Source of the DNA: Myxococcales bacterium
GTDB lineage: Bacteria > Myxococcota_A > Polyangia > Polyangiales > Houyiibacteriaceae
DNA length: 33,554 nt
Direction: 5' to 3'
NCBI GenBank assembly: GCA_029862185.1
Contig: JAOTXX010000045.1
Coordinates: forward strand, 1-33,554
Part shown: piece after piece, positions 1 to 10,277 of the stretch
Layout of the letters: each line of letters starts with the position of its first letter
How positions within the stretch are numbered: the first letter of the stretch is position 1
Notes under the pieces: generated by a model
Database searches by the model: none
Told to the model about the DNA's origin: nothing
The model's input: only the letters and a program-made list of their open reading frames with translations
Made by a program: the position numbers and the translations under genes

Positions 1-21
1 TGAGGCCGTCAACCAAATTTG

Positions 22-969
22 TCAAGACCCTGAACGCTCTTTTTCCGAGATCCCTCGCAAGAATCCCCGTAACGCGTCCACAAACTGGGACTCCTCTTCG
101 CGGTGGGGCCAATGTCCAGCCTCCGGCATCACAATAAGCTCGGCGCCGCCTCCCAGCAGGCCTTGTGACTTCTTGTACGGACCGAGATGACCGCCAAAGT
201 CTTGGCCTCCCGCGACGAGCAGGCCGCTGCACGCAATCGGGCCGAGCAGGCGTCGGTCGATCTTCGAACCCAGCGCGCGGTAGTAGTCGATTGAAGCCTC
301 GAGGACCTCGGGCGTCGAAAAGGCCTCCTTCGCGCGGGCCAACGCTGCGTCACGTTCGGGCCCTTTCCAGCCCGGCGCCCAGCGCCGATAGAGCGAATCG
401 ATGTATCGAAAATTTCCGCGCCGCGTTCCCGCTTCGGCCCATGGCAGGCGGAAGTAGAGGAAGTGCCGCGTCATGATGAGCAGGCCGACTGCTTGAAGGG
501 CGTTCTTGGGCTTCAGCGTTTGCGGATGGGGGATCGCGATGGGAACGATCCCGTCCACCCGATCGGGCGCCAATGCGGCAGCGCCCCAGACCAGTATGGC
601 GCCCCAATCGTGCCCGACGAAGACCGCCGACTTCACCTCCAATGCATCGAGGAGCCCGATCGCGTCTTCCGCGAGGTGCAGCGCGTCGTACGGCCGATCG
701 GGCACCAAGGTGTCCGGATGATAGCCGCGAAGGTAAGGCACGATGGTTCGGTAACCCGCGTCGTTGAGGGCGCGCGCGATTCCGGCATAGGACTGCGGGG
801 TGTCAGGGAAGCCATGAATCAGCACGACGGCCGGCCCTTGCCCGCTGTCGGCGTAGCGCCAGGTTTGCCCGCCGCGCGTTACGTTATTGAAATCGGATTC
901 GGCGGGCATGAGCGATAGGTGGCCGACCCGTGTCGACTGTAAGGTCATACCCTCCCGCACCCAATCCAT
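22..969 (-). CDS. alpha/beta-fold hydrolase, epoxide hydrolase-like
   Basis: A 315-residue protein with the layout of the epoxide hydrolase / haloalkane dehalogenase branch of the alpha/beta hydrolases. Visible are the oxyanion-hole motif HGFP (residues 52-55), the nucleophile elbow GHDWGA with Asp121 instead of Ser, a late acidic residue in GGQDFGG, and the catalytic His286 in AGHWPH. An Asp nucleophile next to Trp implies attack on an epoxide or carbon-halogen bond through an ester intermediate; that is family knowledge and the substrate cannot be read. There is no signal peptide, so it is probably cytoplasmic. The start is uncertain: ATG 969 has only a distant AGAGG, and ATG 948 (residue 8) follows GGGAGGGT very closely. 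It diverges from the ABC exporter operon and is probably an independent unit. No truncation is seen, and length is normal for the family. Confidence 0.85.
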   Translation of the reverse strand: MDWVREGMTLQSTRVGHLSLMPAESDFNNVTRGGQTWRYADSGQGPAVVLIHGFPDTPQSYAGIARALNDAGYRTIVPYLRGYHPDTLVPDRPYDALHLAEDAIGLLDALEVKSAVFVGHDWGAILVWGAAALAPDRVDGIVPIAIPHPQTLKPKNALQAVGLLIMTRHFLYFRLPWAEAGTRRGNFRYIDSLYRRWAPGWKGPERDAALARAKEAFSTPEVLEASIDYYRALGSKIDRRLLGPIACSGLLVAGGQDFGGHLGPYKKSQGLLGGGAELIVMPEAGHWPHREEESQFVDALRGFLRGISEKERSGS

Positions 970-980
970 TCAAGGATGAG

Positions 981-1009
981 TTGACCTCTATCCGCACAAG
1001 GCGTACGAA
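981..1009 (+). promoter_or_regulatory. candidate sigma70-type promoter of the ABC export operon
   Basis: TTGACC (981-986, five of six matches to the -35 consensus) is followed by 17 bases and TACGAA (1004-1009, three of six matches to the -10). It sits in the short gap between the divergent hydrolase and the ATPase gene, with the predicted start site about 18 bases before ATG 1034. The position and spacing are good, but the -10 is weak. Confidence 0.4.
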
Positions 1010-1033
1010 CGAGCACGCTAGTTGGACGCCGTG

Positions 1034-1758
<725 letters not shown>

Positions 1759-1765
<7 letters not shown>

Positions 1766-4128
1766 GCGTCCTCGACCGGAAGCTCCTTCGCGATTTGATG
1801 CGCCTCAAAGGGCAGGTTCTCACGATTGCTCTAGTGGTCGCGGTCGGCGTCGCCAACTACATCACGCTCAGGAGCGCCTGGCGGGCACTTGGGGATTCCA
1901 AGGTGGCGTACTACGAGCAGTATCGCTTCGCCGACGTGTTCGCGAGGGTAAAGCGAGCGCCGGATTCAGTGACGGATCGGCTCGGTGACGTCCGTGGAGT
2001 GGCGTCAGTCTATCCTCGAATCGTCGAAGAGGTGCTCTTGCCGATCGATGGCATGCTCACGCCTGCACACGGTCAGATCATCTCCCTACCCAGCCGTGGC
2101 AGGCCCCCGATGAACGACGTTTATGTCAAGTCGGGGCGCTTTCCGGAGCCCGGCCGCGGGGACGAGGTGCTCATCTACGAGCCGTTTGCCAACGAGCACG
2201 ACCTTCGACCAGGCTCCACGATTCCAGCGATTCTCAATGGGAAGCTCCACGAGCTGATCGTCGTGGGCTTGGCGCTCTCCCCCGAATACGTTTTTGCGAT
2301 CGAGCCAGGTGGTATCACGTCGGACGACGAGCGTTTTGCCCCGATGTGGATGTCGGGCACCTCCGTTGCGGCGGCGTTTCAGATGGAGGGAGCATTCAAT
2401 GATGTCGTCGTGCGCTTGGAGCCAGGCGCCGACGAGAAGGCCGTGCTCATCGCGATCGATCGAATCCTGGAGCCTTATGGAGGCCTCGGCGCCTATGGCC
2501 GAGATCTTCAAATCTCCAACTCCATTCTAGAGGGAGAGATCGCGCAAATCGAAGCCGAGGTGGTCTTTCTTCCCGGCGCGTTTCTCGCAGTGGCAGCGTT
2601 TCTGTTGAACGTCGTGTTTTCCAGAATGGTGACGATGCAGCGTGGGCAAATCGCCGTGATCAAGGCTGTCGGGTACAGGAACTCCACGATTGCGCTGCAC
2701 TACCTCAAGATGGTTTGCGTCATCGTCCTATTTGGCTCAGCGGTTGGCGTGGCCTTCGGCGCCTGGTTGGCCGACGCCATGCTCGACCTCTACGCTGGCT
2801 TCTTTCGTCTACCGATGACTCGTGGGCGCATCGATCTCCCCGTCGCCATCAATGCCGTCATCGCGAGTCTGCTTGCCGCGGTCGCTGGAATTGCGTTCGC
2901 GGTCCGCAGTGCCGTGACGCTTCCGCCAGCAGAGGCCATGCGGCCGCCATCTCCCGCGCGCTACCGCGCTTCGCCAATCGAGCAGATGCCAGGCCTCCGC
3001 CGGCTCCGACAAACCACGATGATGGTTTTTCGCGAGATTTGGCGCCGCCCGCTTCGGACCGTGTTCTCCTCTGCTGGGATCGCCTTCGCTCTCGCGATCA
3101 TCATCCTCGGCCGCTTTGGAAAGGACGCGCACGGGCCGATCCTCGACCTGCAGTTCGGGCGCCAGCAGCGAGAAGACATCAGCGTGATATTCAAGAATCA
3201 AGTTGCGGATCGGAGCCTCGGATACCTCGCGCATCTCCCGGGTGTCGATCAGGTCGACGGCTATCGAATGACGCCTGTGCGCTTTCGTTTGGGCCCGCGC
3301 TGGAGGGACAGCGTCCTCATCGGGCTTCCGCCGGACAGCCATCTGAGACGGCTCTTCACCCGACAGTTTCGGCCGGCGCGAATCCCGCACAGCGGCATTT
3401 TGATCACGGATGTCTTGGCCGACATCCTCGGCGCAGAGCCCGGCGACCTGATCGACGTCGAGCTCAAGGAAGGCGACCGAGGGACCAGGCAAGTTCGCGT
3501 CAGTGGAACGATCGACGAGGCTTTTGGAATACAGGGCTACATGCAAAAGAGCAGCCTGCACGGCCTGCTCCGCGAGAAACCGACGGTCAACACGGCCTTG
3601 CTGCGCGTGAACCCGGGACGAGAAGCAGAGCTGCACGCATACCTCAGCGACATTCCCACCGTCCAGAGCATTCACCGGAAGCGCACGGTCTTGGAGAAGT
3701 TCGAGGGTCAAACGAGGAAAACGATGCAGGTGATCACCCTGATACTAACCTTGTTCGCCACGGCGATCGCCGTGGCCGTGGTCTACAACAACGCCCGCGT
3801 GAGCCTCTCGGTTCGAAGCCGCGATCTTGCCACGCTGCGAGTCCTCGGGTTCACCCGGACCGAGATCTCGGCGATCTTGCTCGGCGAGCAGGCTATCCAG
3901 GTTTGCCTAGGAATCCCGGTCGGAATGGTGCTGGGGACTTGGGGAGCCAAGGCACTCATCGAGCTCCAGGCCGACCCGGAGCAGTTCCGGTTGCCCATGC
4001 TGATCTCGTCCCAGACCTATGCATTTTCGGTCGTGGTAATCTTAGCCGCGGCCATCCTGAGCGCGCTCCTCGTCCGGCGGAGGCTCGACACTTTAGACTT
4101 GGTTGGCGTGCTCAAGACGAGAGAGTAA
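1759..4128 (+). CDS. ABC transporter permease with two FtsX domains
   Basis: A 789-residue membrane subunit. The N-terminal helix (about residues 19-36) is followed by a large extracytoplasmic domain, then a first FtsX core with three helices (about 270-385). After a short linker comes another helix (about 435-455), a second extracytoplasmic domain, and a final FtsX core (about 655-780, including the helix starting [17 protein letters not shown]). This duplicated layout, about twice the size of MacB or DevC, is found in a class of lipid or lipoprotein-handling exporters. The gene starts inside the 3' end of the ATPase gene and is followed at once by the HlyD-type adaptor, so the three should form one export complex in the inner membrane. 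No outer-membrane TolC-like gene is in the window. Confidence 0.9.
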
Positions 4129-4141
4129 GGAGAGATGGCGC

Positions 4142-5350
4142 ATGGACAAGCCGTCCGGTTTGAAGAAATGGATTCGAAGGGTTCTCATCGCATTGGCGGT
4201 GCTTGCCGTCGTTGGCCTGATCGTGGTCGCTTGGATTCCGAATCCGGTCGAAGTCGAGGTCGCAGAGGTCAGTCGAGGGGCGCTCGTCGTCACGGTCAAC
4301 GAGGACGGACGGACACGCGTCAAGGATCGGTACACGGTGTCCGCTCCGGTCACGGGCAACCTGGCTCGGCCCGATCTCGAGGCAGGCGATTCGATCGACC
4401 AGGAACAGGTGCTCGCTCGACTGGTGCCGCTTCCTCCCCCACTTCTCGATTCACGGACGAGGGCCGAGGCCAAAGCGCGGGTCGATGCTGCGATGGCTGC
4501 ACGGCGCCAGGCGCAAGCTGCGGTCAACCGCGCGAGATTCCAGCGCGACTTCGCTAAGCAGGAATCCCAGCGGGCGCAGGCGGTCGTGCAGCAAGGAGGC
4601 TTGGCGCGGAGCGATGCGGATCGCGCGGTATCGACGTACCGCAGCAGTGAGGAAGAGCTCCGATCTTCGGAGTTTGGCGGGCGTGTTGCAGAGCACCAGC
4701 TCAAGCTCGCGCAGACAGCCCTGATGCAGCTGAGCGGGCAAGGCGAAGAAGGAGAGCAGTTGGAGATCCTCTCGCCTGTCGCTGGCCAAGTCCTCAAACT
4801 GTTTCACGAAAGCGAAGGCGTGGTTCAGAGTGGCACGCCCATCTTGGAGCTGGGTGATCCTGCCGCTCTCGAAATCGTCGTGGACGTCCTGAGCCAGGAT
4901 GCCACGCGGATTCCATCAGGGGCCCCCGCCTTGATCGAGCGATGGGGGGGCAAGAATCCCTTGCGCGGCCACGTGCGAATCGTCGAGCCGTCCGCGTTTA
5001 CCAAGCTCTCGGCGCTCGGCGTCGAAGAGCAGCGGGTGAACGTGATCATCGACATGGATGACGATCGCGAGCTTTGGCGGAGCTTGGGTGATGGCTACAG
5101 AGTCGAAGCGCGCATCTCGGTTTGGGAGGGCAAGGACGTCCTCCGGGTGCCCGCCAGCGCCGTTTTCCGTTCGGAGGATTCCTGGGCGACCTTTGTGGTC
5201 GAAGACGGCACCGCGGTCATTCGAACCGTGGAGCTCGGAGAGACCAACGGTCTCGAAACCGAGGTGCTATCCGGGCTCGAGCAGGGCGAAATGGTGATCG
5301 CCTATCCGAGCGACAGCGTGCGGGACGGCGTATCCGTCAAGGCGAGGTAG
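4142..5350 (+). CDS. HlyD/RND-type periplasmic adaptor (membrane fusion protein)
   Basis: A 402-residue adaptor expected to bridge the FtsX permease to an outer-membrane channel. It has a short basic cytoplasmic start, one membrane anchor (about residues 12-33), a first lipoyl half, a long Ala/Gln/Arg-rich coiled-coil hairpin (about 105-190), a second lipoyl half (LSPVAGQVLKLFHESEGVV) and a beta-barrel. The start ATG 4142 is chosen because AAGGAGAG (4127-4134) lies 7 bases upstream, overlapping the permease stop. An in-frame TTG at 4103 would put the start inside the permease gene and has no such site. The gene order ATPase-permease-adaptor resembles the DevBCA and MacAB systems in a different order. 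Substrate unknown. Confidence 0.9.
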   Translation: MDKPSGLKKWIRRVLIALAVLAVVGLIVVAWIPNPVEVEVAEVSRGALVVTVNEDGRTRVKDRYTVSAPVTGNLARPDLEAGDSIDQEQVLARLVPLPPPLLDSRTRAEAKARVDAAMAARRQAQAAVNRARFQRDFAKQESQRAQAVVQQGGLARSDADRAVSTYRSSEEELRSSEFGGRVAEHQLKLAQTALMQLSGQGEEGEQLEILSPVAGQVLKLFHESEGVVQSGTPILELGDPAALEIVVDVLSQDATRIPSGAPALIERWGGKNPLRGHVRIVEPSAFTKLSALGVEEQRVNVIIDMDDDRELWRSLGDGYRVEARISVWEGKDVLRVPASAVFRSEDSWATFVVEDGTAVIRTVELGETNGLETEVLSGLEQGEMVIAYPSDSVRDGVSVKAR

Positions 5351-5357
5351 ACGCCGG

Positions 5358-6239
5358 ATGAACCCGATCATCGAATCGATGACCGACCCGACGGCACAGT
5401 CGCGTCTCGCTAACTTTTTTCAGAATCCGCAGCTTCTAAGTCACCTGATCGCGACGTTGGTCTTGCTCGTGTCGGTGTTGGTCGTTCGCTACGTCGCGCT
5501 TCGCTTCGTTCGCCGGGCGATGCCAAGCAGGGACAAGCTTCGCCTTCGCTGGTCGTCGCAGATTCGGGGGCTCTCCTATGCGATCTTGGCGTTTGGTCTT
5601 CTCACGATCTGGGCAGCGGAGCTTCAAACGCTTGCCGTTTCCTTCGTCGTTCTCGCGATGGCGATCGTATGGGCCACGAAAGAAACGATTGCCTGCATTC
5701 AAGGCGCCATCTATCGGGTGAGCGCGAATGCATTCGAGGTCGGCGATCGGATCGCGATTGCATCGATCCGCGGAGATGTGATCGATACCGGCCTCTTGAG
5801 CACCTTGGTGCTCGAAGTGGGGCAGGGGCACCAACGAACGGGGCGCACAATCAGTATTCCCAACAGCTTGCTCATGACGGAAGCCGTTCTGAACGAGAGC
5901 CTCGCCGGCGAGTACATGCTGCACTTGATGAGCATTCCCGTCGACCGAAACGAGGACCTCGCCGCGATAGAGCAAAAGGCGCTTTCAGCGGCGCGCGAAG
6001 CTTGTGCAGAGTTCATCGACGACGTTCGCCGGCCGATAGCTGCACGCTATCGCCGCCACGGCCTCGTCCCCCCAATCGTCGACCCCCGAGTCACCTACCA
6101 GCTCGCCGACAAGAACACGGTGAACATTCTGCTGAGAATTCCCACTCCCAGCCGTCTCGAACGGCAAGTGGAACAGCGAGTGCTCAGGGCGGTGCTCGGC
6201 GTTCCGAAAGGTCGTGACACCTTGCCTCCGCCTGGCTAA
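5358..6239 (+). CDS. MscS-family small-conductance mechanosensitive channel-like protein
   Basis: A 293-residue protein with two or three N-terminal helices (about residues 28-50, 70-88 and 90-110). The last helix runs into a segment rich in small residues and then into a beta domain containing NAFEVGDRI, a hallmark of the MscS cytoplasmic vestibule just after the pore helix. A mixed alpha/beta C-terminal region follows. MscS proteins open under membrane tension or gate ions and small solutes; a few are sensors or regulators. The start is only 7 bases after the adaptor stop, so it is almost certainly cotranscribed with the exporter. Whether it works with the exporter or simply shares its promoter is unknown. 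Length is close to E. coli MscS (286). Confidence 0.85.
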   Translation: MNPIIESMTDPTAQSRLANFFQNPQLLSHLIATLVLLVSVLVVRYVALRFVRRAMPSRDKLRLRWSSQIRGLSYAILAFGLLTIWAAELQTLAVSFVVLAMAIVWATKETIACIQGAIYRVSANAFEVGDRIAIASIRGDVIDTGLLSTLVLEVGQGHQRTGRTISIPNSLLMTEAVLNESLAGEYMLHLMSIPVDRNEDLAAIEQKALSAAREACAEFIDDVRRPIAARYRRHGLVPPIVDPRVTYQLADKNTVNILLRIPTPSRLERQVEQRVLRAVLGVPKGRDTLPPPG

Positions 6240-6259
6240 TTTGCAACGGTTCCGGCCCT

Positions 6260-7300
6260 ATGGAGCGACTACGACCAGTCGACGGGCTACGCTGCATGGT
6301 GACCGGCAGCGCTGGCTTCGTCGGTACCAACATGGTTCGAGCACTGCTTGCGCGCGGCTGTGAGGTGCATGGGTTCGACAGAGCGTCGGCACCTTTCGAG
6401 GATTCGAAACTCGTTTGGTTCCGTGGTGACATTCGGGACGAGGATGCGCTGCGCGAAGCCTGCAAAGGGGTCGACGCGATCTTTCACACTGCTGCGATGA
6501 TCGAAACCCTGACCTACGCGCCCACACACTTCGTGGAGCTCGTTCGCAGCGTCAACATCGAGGGAACGCGGAATCTGCTGAAAGCTGCGGAAGAATCCGG
6601 GGTGCGGCGCTTGGTGCACACGAGCTCGATCATCACGACGTCGGGGACTGCGCAGGCCGGGATCAGCGAGGCCGCGCCCTATAGCAAGGCGTCGGATCTC
6701 TATTCCAGCACCAAGGTCGAATCGGAGCAGCTCGTTCTCGCAGCGAACGGAAAGTCCGGGTTACTCACTTGCGCAGTACGCCCCGGCGGAATTTACGGGC
6801 CTGGTGAACGCAATACGATCGTCGGCCCTCTGATGAAGGCGCTCAAGCAAGGCGCTCCCATCGTGCTTTTCGGCGATGGCAGGTCGCGTATCGACTACAC
6901 CTACATCGACAACCTCGTCGACGCTCAGATCCGCGCTGCGGAACGGCTGGTCGATGGCTCTCCGGTCTGCGGCCACGCCTACATCGTTACCGATGGCGAT
7001 CCCATCAACACTGGGCAATTCAGTCAGACGCTCGTGCACGACATGGGGATCGATGCGCGGTCCATTCGCATCCCAGCCGTGCTGGGCCGGGCCTTGGCGA
7101 CTGCGAGCGAGCGGGTGTTTCAGTTTTTCGGTAAGCCAAAGCCGCCGGTCAGCATCGTCGAAGTGCGGTTGTGCGTGGATGACAACTATTTTTCCATCGA
7201 TAGGGCGAGGCAGGACCTCGATTATCAGCCGATCGTCGATACGCGCGAGGGTCTGCGTCGGACGGCGATCGACGCACGGGAATACTACGACAGCCTTTAG
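6260..7300 (+). CDS. NAD-dependent epimerase/dehydratase, 3-beta-HSD-like extended SDR
   Basis: A 346-residue extended short-chain dehydrogenase. The Rossmann motif is GSAGFVG (G16, G19, G22), the active site is Y148-x3-K152 (YSSTK), and Ser122/Ser123 lie in the HTSSI segment. The C-terminal part, with a YFS-x-DRAR-x-DLDYQP-like segment, resembles the 3-beta-hydroxysteroid dehydrogenase/NSDHL and OleD branch more than classical UDP-glucose 4-epimerase. It could act on a sugar nucleotide or on a lipid or sterol 3-hydroxy/3-keto substrate. It lies 20 bases after the MscS-like gene on the same strand and may be read through from that operon. The ATG at 6260 has no strong ribosome site, but the Rossmann strand begins too soon after it to start much later. 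Confidence 0.83.
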   Translation: MERLRPVDGLRCMVTGSAGFVGTNMVRALLARGCEVHGFDRASAPFEDSKLVWFRGDIRDEDALREACKGVDAIFHTAAMIETLTYAPTHFVELVRSVNIEGTRNLLKAAEESGVRRLVHTSSIITTSGTAQAGISEAAPYSKASDLYSSTKVESEQLVLAANGKSGLLTCAVRPGGIYGPGERNTIVGPLMKALKQGAPIVLFGDGRSRIDYTYIDNLVDAQIRAAERLVDGSPVCGHAYIVTDGDPINTGQFSQTLVHDMGIDARSIRIPAVLGRALATASERVFQFFGKPKPPVSIVEVRLCVDDNYFSIDRARQDLDYQPIVDTREGLRRTAIDAREYYDSL

Positions 7301-7309
7301 AGCAAGCCG

Positions 7310-8368
7310 CTAGTGCTCGCGGGGCCAGCGCGGACGTTGGCGCGCTTCGAGCTCCGAGGCGATCTGTCCAAAATGGCGCCGACGTTTTCCCCGTGCGAGA
7401 ACCTCGACGGGTTTCGGGAGGCGGCCACGTCCGGCTTTCAACGCAAGGCCGAGCGCTTCTTTGGAAACGCTCAGCGCCTGGCTTCCAAGGCGGTGGATTG
7501 CGCTCACCTTGGGAACCTCATAGCCCAGAGCCGCGAGCTCACGGTGCGCGATTTGATTGAACGTCTGGGTGCGCCACCAACCGAGCTCTTTTTGGTGCTT
7601 GTTGAAGTTTTGCTCCATGATCGGCTTCGACAGGTTCTCCCAGTTCCGAACGCCTGCTGACTGCGCACGAATCTCGTCGCGGCCGTGAAACTCGAGCATG
7701 GATTCCTCGAAGTCGACGTCGACGAAGTCACACAGCGATTCGACGATGTCGCGAGGTGTAGAAACCAGGTCTTCGTAATGCACCACTCGGATTCGCTCGG
7801 ACAGATCGGGGTCACACAGGAGCGAGAGACACGCTCTTTGCTCGTCACGCCAGGTGCGCGCGATGTGAGAAATGCCGCCAAAGTGGTTTGGAGACTTGAG
7901 CCATGACAGGGCCGCGTCGCGCCCGTCTCGAACCAGATATAGAAAACGGATGTCCGCGTAGCGGTTGGCCAAGCGATTCGCATATCGGAACGCCTCGTTC
8001 TCCTTCAACAGAACGCGCGTAGCTCCGCTGGCCCGCATGACGTAGTGAAATGCGACGTCCATCAGTCCAATCAAGCTTCGCTCGCGGGCATTTTCAAAAA
8101 GGGCGTCGGGCTGCGGTGGTTCGGCATGACCGGCGATTTGGTATTGGAAGAACCGCGACACGTCCTGGCAGGCCTCTCGGAAGCTCGTGTCATCGGTGAG
8201 GTCTCCGTACAACGGCAGGAGCGGATCGATGTTGATCAGGAAGTGAACGGGGCTCGGCGCAACGACCTGTGAATGGCTTCCAAGGACCGCACGGAGCAGG
8301 TTTCCTCCGCTCCGCTCCGAAGCCAGCAGGACGATCGGTCGGTCGATTAGCAATCCGTCGGTGCTCAT
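7310..8368 (-). CDS. sulfotransferase family protein
   Basis: A 352-residue PAPS-dependent sulfotransferase. The 5'-phosphosulfate loop is SERSGGNLLR (residues 17-26), and the 3'-phosphate site is the strand FLYLVRDGRDAALSW (residues 142-156, with R147 and S155). A C-terminal segment near 260-280 (ENLSKPI and then HKKELGWW-like residues) is typical of bacterial carbohydrate or lipid sulfotransferases. The loop has Gly-Gly-Asn where most members have Gly-Thr-Thr or Gly-Thr-Ser. ATG 8368 is preferred because GGGGACCGG lies a few bases upstream; an in-frame ATG at 8383 lacks such a site. The gene converges with the SDR at 7300. The acceptor is unknown, presumably a glycan or glycolipid made by the neighbouring genes. 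Confidence 0.85.
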   Translation of the reverse strand: MSTDGLLIDRPIVLLASERSGGNLLRAVLGSHSQVVAPSPVHFLINIDPLLPLYGDLTDDTSFREACQDVSRFFQYQIAGHAEPPQPDALFENARERSLIGLMDVAFHYVMRASGATRVLLKENEAFRYANRLANRYADIRFLYLVRDGRDAALSWLKSPNHFGGISHIARTWRDEQRACLSLLCDPDLSERIRVVHYEDLVSTPRDIVESLCDFVDVDFEESMLEFHGRDEIRAQSAGVRNWENLSKPIMEQNFNKHQKELGWWRTQTFNQIAHRELAALGYEVPKVSAIHRLGSQALSVSKEALGLALKAGRGRLPKPVEVLARGKRRRHFGQIASELEARQRPRWPREH

Positions 8369-8411
8369 GGTTCCGGTCCCCATACCGACAAGCTTAGTTC
8401 AGCTCGGCGAC

Positions 8412-10277
8412 TCACCGCATCTCCTCGACCGAAGGCAACTCGCCGGAGCCCCCAACGGCCGCTGGAGGGACTCTCGCCTCATCGAGCTCGGAAAGCGGCA
8501 AGAAGGCCGGTGTACACAGCGACGACCAGACCATGACGACGGCCTCCCTATCTGGGTAGTGCTCCATCAACTTCTCGTCATGCTCGAGCGTGAGGTGATT
8601 CACCCAGAGAATCCGGTTCCTTAATTCGGGGTCGTTGTTTGGTCGCCAGAAGTTGAAGTGGTGTGTGCCGCTGCAGTGCCTGGGAACGAAGGGCCGCGAC
8701 ACGAAGACGACGGTTGGCTCTTGGAGGATCGCCTCGGCGGTGCGCCCCGGAAGCCCCGTGATCGAGCCGATTTCGTGCAAGCCCATGGCGCGCACGGGCG
8801 CGTAGCCGAGCGCCGAGGCGGTAATCAGCCCAAGGCAAAGTGCGAGGGGTGCCCTCGCCGAGAGCGCTCCTGGCAGCGAGGTCGCGCGGTCCGCGCGCAA
8901 CCACGAGGTGAGTCGAGTGATCCCAAGCGCCGTCAAGAGAATCACCGGGAGCGCTAATTCGAGGTAGTGCACCGGGCCAAACGTATCGATACCGCCGTTG
9001 CGCAAGTAGAAGTGCGTCACGACGAAGCAGAGCAACATAGTCCATGGGATCCAACTGCGATGGCTCCGCCAACCCGCAAAAGGCACGAAGACAAACGCGA
9101 ACGGCCAGCCAAACACCGCGTAGTTGAATCGCGTCAGCGAAACACCCGTCTGAGCCGCGGCTAGGCCGATCGGCCCAAGCTCCATGGCGGGAGTTCTTTC
9201 CTTTGGAAACCAGTTCCATGCTGCGAATCGGAAGCCATTCTCCCGCGCATAGGTGATTGCACGTTGATAGGATACGGTCGTGAAACTGCCGTTCTGAGCC
9301 ATGTTGATCAGAAAGAACACGGCGGCGAACGCAAGCGCAGGAGCTGCAAACGCACCTATCGCCTGCCATCGCGCCTTGCCGTGGATCGACGAGAGGGAGA
9401 GGAGCCACGCTCCGAGGAGAGGAAGCCCGATGCCCAAGGCGGAGCTCGGGCGCACGAAGAAAGCGACCGAGAATGATGTCGCGAGTGCGGCGTGCAACCA
9501 AAGCCTGTCATCTCCGGTGTAGATGAGGACTGCGAAGAACGTTGCCCAGGCGAGTGCGAAAACGCAGGAGGTGTGCGAGAGCTGCGTAGCGGCGCCGAAC
9601 TGCACAAGCGGTGCCGCCAAGAAGATCATGGTGCCGATCACTGCACAGCGTCGTCCGCCAAGTCTACGAAGTGTGAGAAAAATCGGTGGGACGGTGAGTG
9701 CCGAGTACAGAGGATTCATCAACCCAGGCGCACCGAGCGCGACACCGGGAGCGAGCAGTGCGGGCCACCCTAGGAAGTACTGCGAGTAGAACTTGCCGTC
9801 ATTGATCATGAACGCGCGGTCGAAGAAGAGCTTCATCGGCGGTGACTCGGCGTAGAGCCGCCCGCTCGCGACGAGCTCGGCCATGAATCGATATGCCGAT
9901 TCGTCGTCGGCGATATCCGCGCCCTGCAGGAGACGCCAGCGAACGAGAAGCGGAATGAAGAGGCCAAGAAGACTCATTGCGATGATCAGGCTGCGATCCG
10001 ACGTCTTGCGCAGCTGGCGAACCGTGCTCGAAGCCCAGTCCGATTCGCTGGCTACTGCGAAAGCGCCGCCGAAGAACAGAGCCGCCAGCGACCCGAGCAC
10101 GGACCAAAAGAGAAGGAAGAAGGCATAGCCGCGGCTCATGGACACCGTCGTACCGAGCCCGAGACTGAACGACGACAGCTTGTGCTCGCCGACCTCCCAA
10201 AACATCCAAAGAGAGACCATGCCGGCCAGTATCAACGCCGTGATCTGAAGCTGCCGCGCGCGTTTGGAAGAACGCAT
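8412..10277 (-). CDS. GT-C-type polytopic membrane glycosyltransferase (GT39/ArnT-like)
   Basis: A 621-residue protein with about ten or more membrane helices. The first extracytoplasmic loop (about residues 118-160) carries an Asp-Asp-Glu cluster (ADIADDESAY) as in the PMT/ArnT superfamily, whose acidic loop residues bind metal and the lipid-phosphate sugar donor. Its C-terminal soluble region (about 500-621) contains His/Cys/Asn-rich segments. It would transfer a sugar from a polyprenyl-phosphate donor on the periplasmic face; this is family inference. ATG 10277 is preceded on the minus strand by AGGAAA about 9 bases away. It is followed by the sulfotransferase gene 43 bases downstream, so the two are probably cotranscribed. 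The opposite-strand GT2 gene may supply the lipid-linked donor. Confidence 0.8.
   Translation of the reverse strand: MRSSKRARQLQITALILAGMVSLWMFWEVGEHKLSSFSLGLGTTVSMSRGYAFFLLFWSVLGSLAALFFGGAFAVASESDWASSTVRQLRKTSDRSLIIAMSLLGLFIPLLVRWRLLQGADIADDESAYRFMAELVASGRLYAESPPMKLFFDRAFMINDGKFYSQYFLGWPALLAPGVALGAPGLMNPLYSALTVPPIFLTLRRLGGRRCAVIGTMIFLAAPLVQFGAATQLSHTSCVFALAWATFFAVLIYTGDDRLWLHAALATSFSVAFFVRPSSALGIGLPLLGAWLLSLSSIHGKARWQAIGAFAAPALAFAAVFFLINMAQNGSFTTVSYQRAITYARENGFRFAAWNWFPKERTPAMELGPIGLAAAQTGVSLTRFNYAVFGWPFAFVFVPFAGWRSHRSWIPWTMLLCFVVTHFYLRNGGIDTFGPVHYLELALPVILLTALGITRLTSWLRADRATSLPGALSARAPLALCLGLITASALGYAPVRAMGLHEIGSITGLPGRTAEAILQEPTVVFVSRPFVPRHCSGTHHFNFWRPNNDPELRNRILWVNHLTLEHDEKLMEHYPDREAVVMVWSSLCTPAFLPLSELDEARVPPAAVGGSGELPSVEEMR

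Noticed and set aside
2809-3711. Minus-strand open frame of 300 codons opposite the permease
   Set aside because: It lies entirely within the permease gene, has no recognisable motif, and similar antisense frames occur opposite most genes here.
2715-4163. Plus-strand open frame of 482 codons in another frame of the permease gene
   Set aside because: The translation is Arg/Pro/Ala-rich with no domain or membrane pattern, while the overlapping permease frame is full of FtsX features. Typical shadow frame of high-GC DNA.
7300-7318. Inverted repeat GAGCA-N9-TGCTC between two convergent genes, as a bidirectional terminator
   Set aside because: The stem is only 5 bases with a large loop, there is no T-run on either side, and it overlaps the stop codons. 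Too weak to call.
8578-9501. Minus-strand frame of 307 codons inside the GT-C gene
   Set aside because: It lacks helices and motifs, is very Arg-rich, and is fully contained in the better-supported gene.
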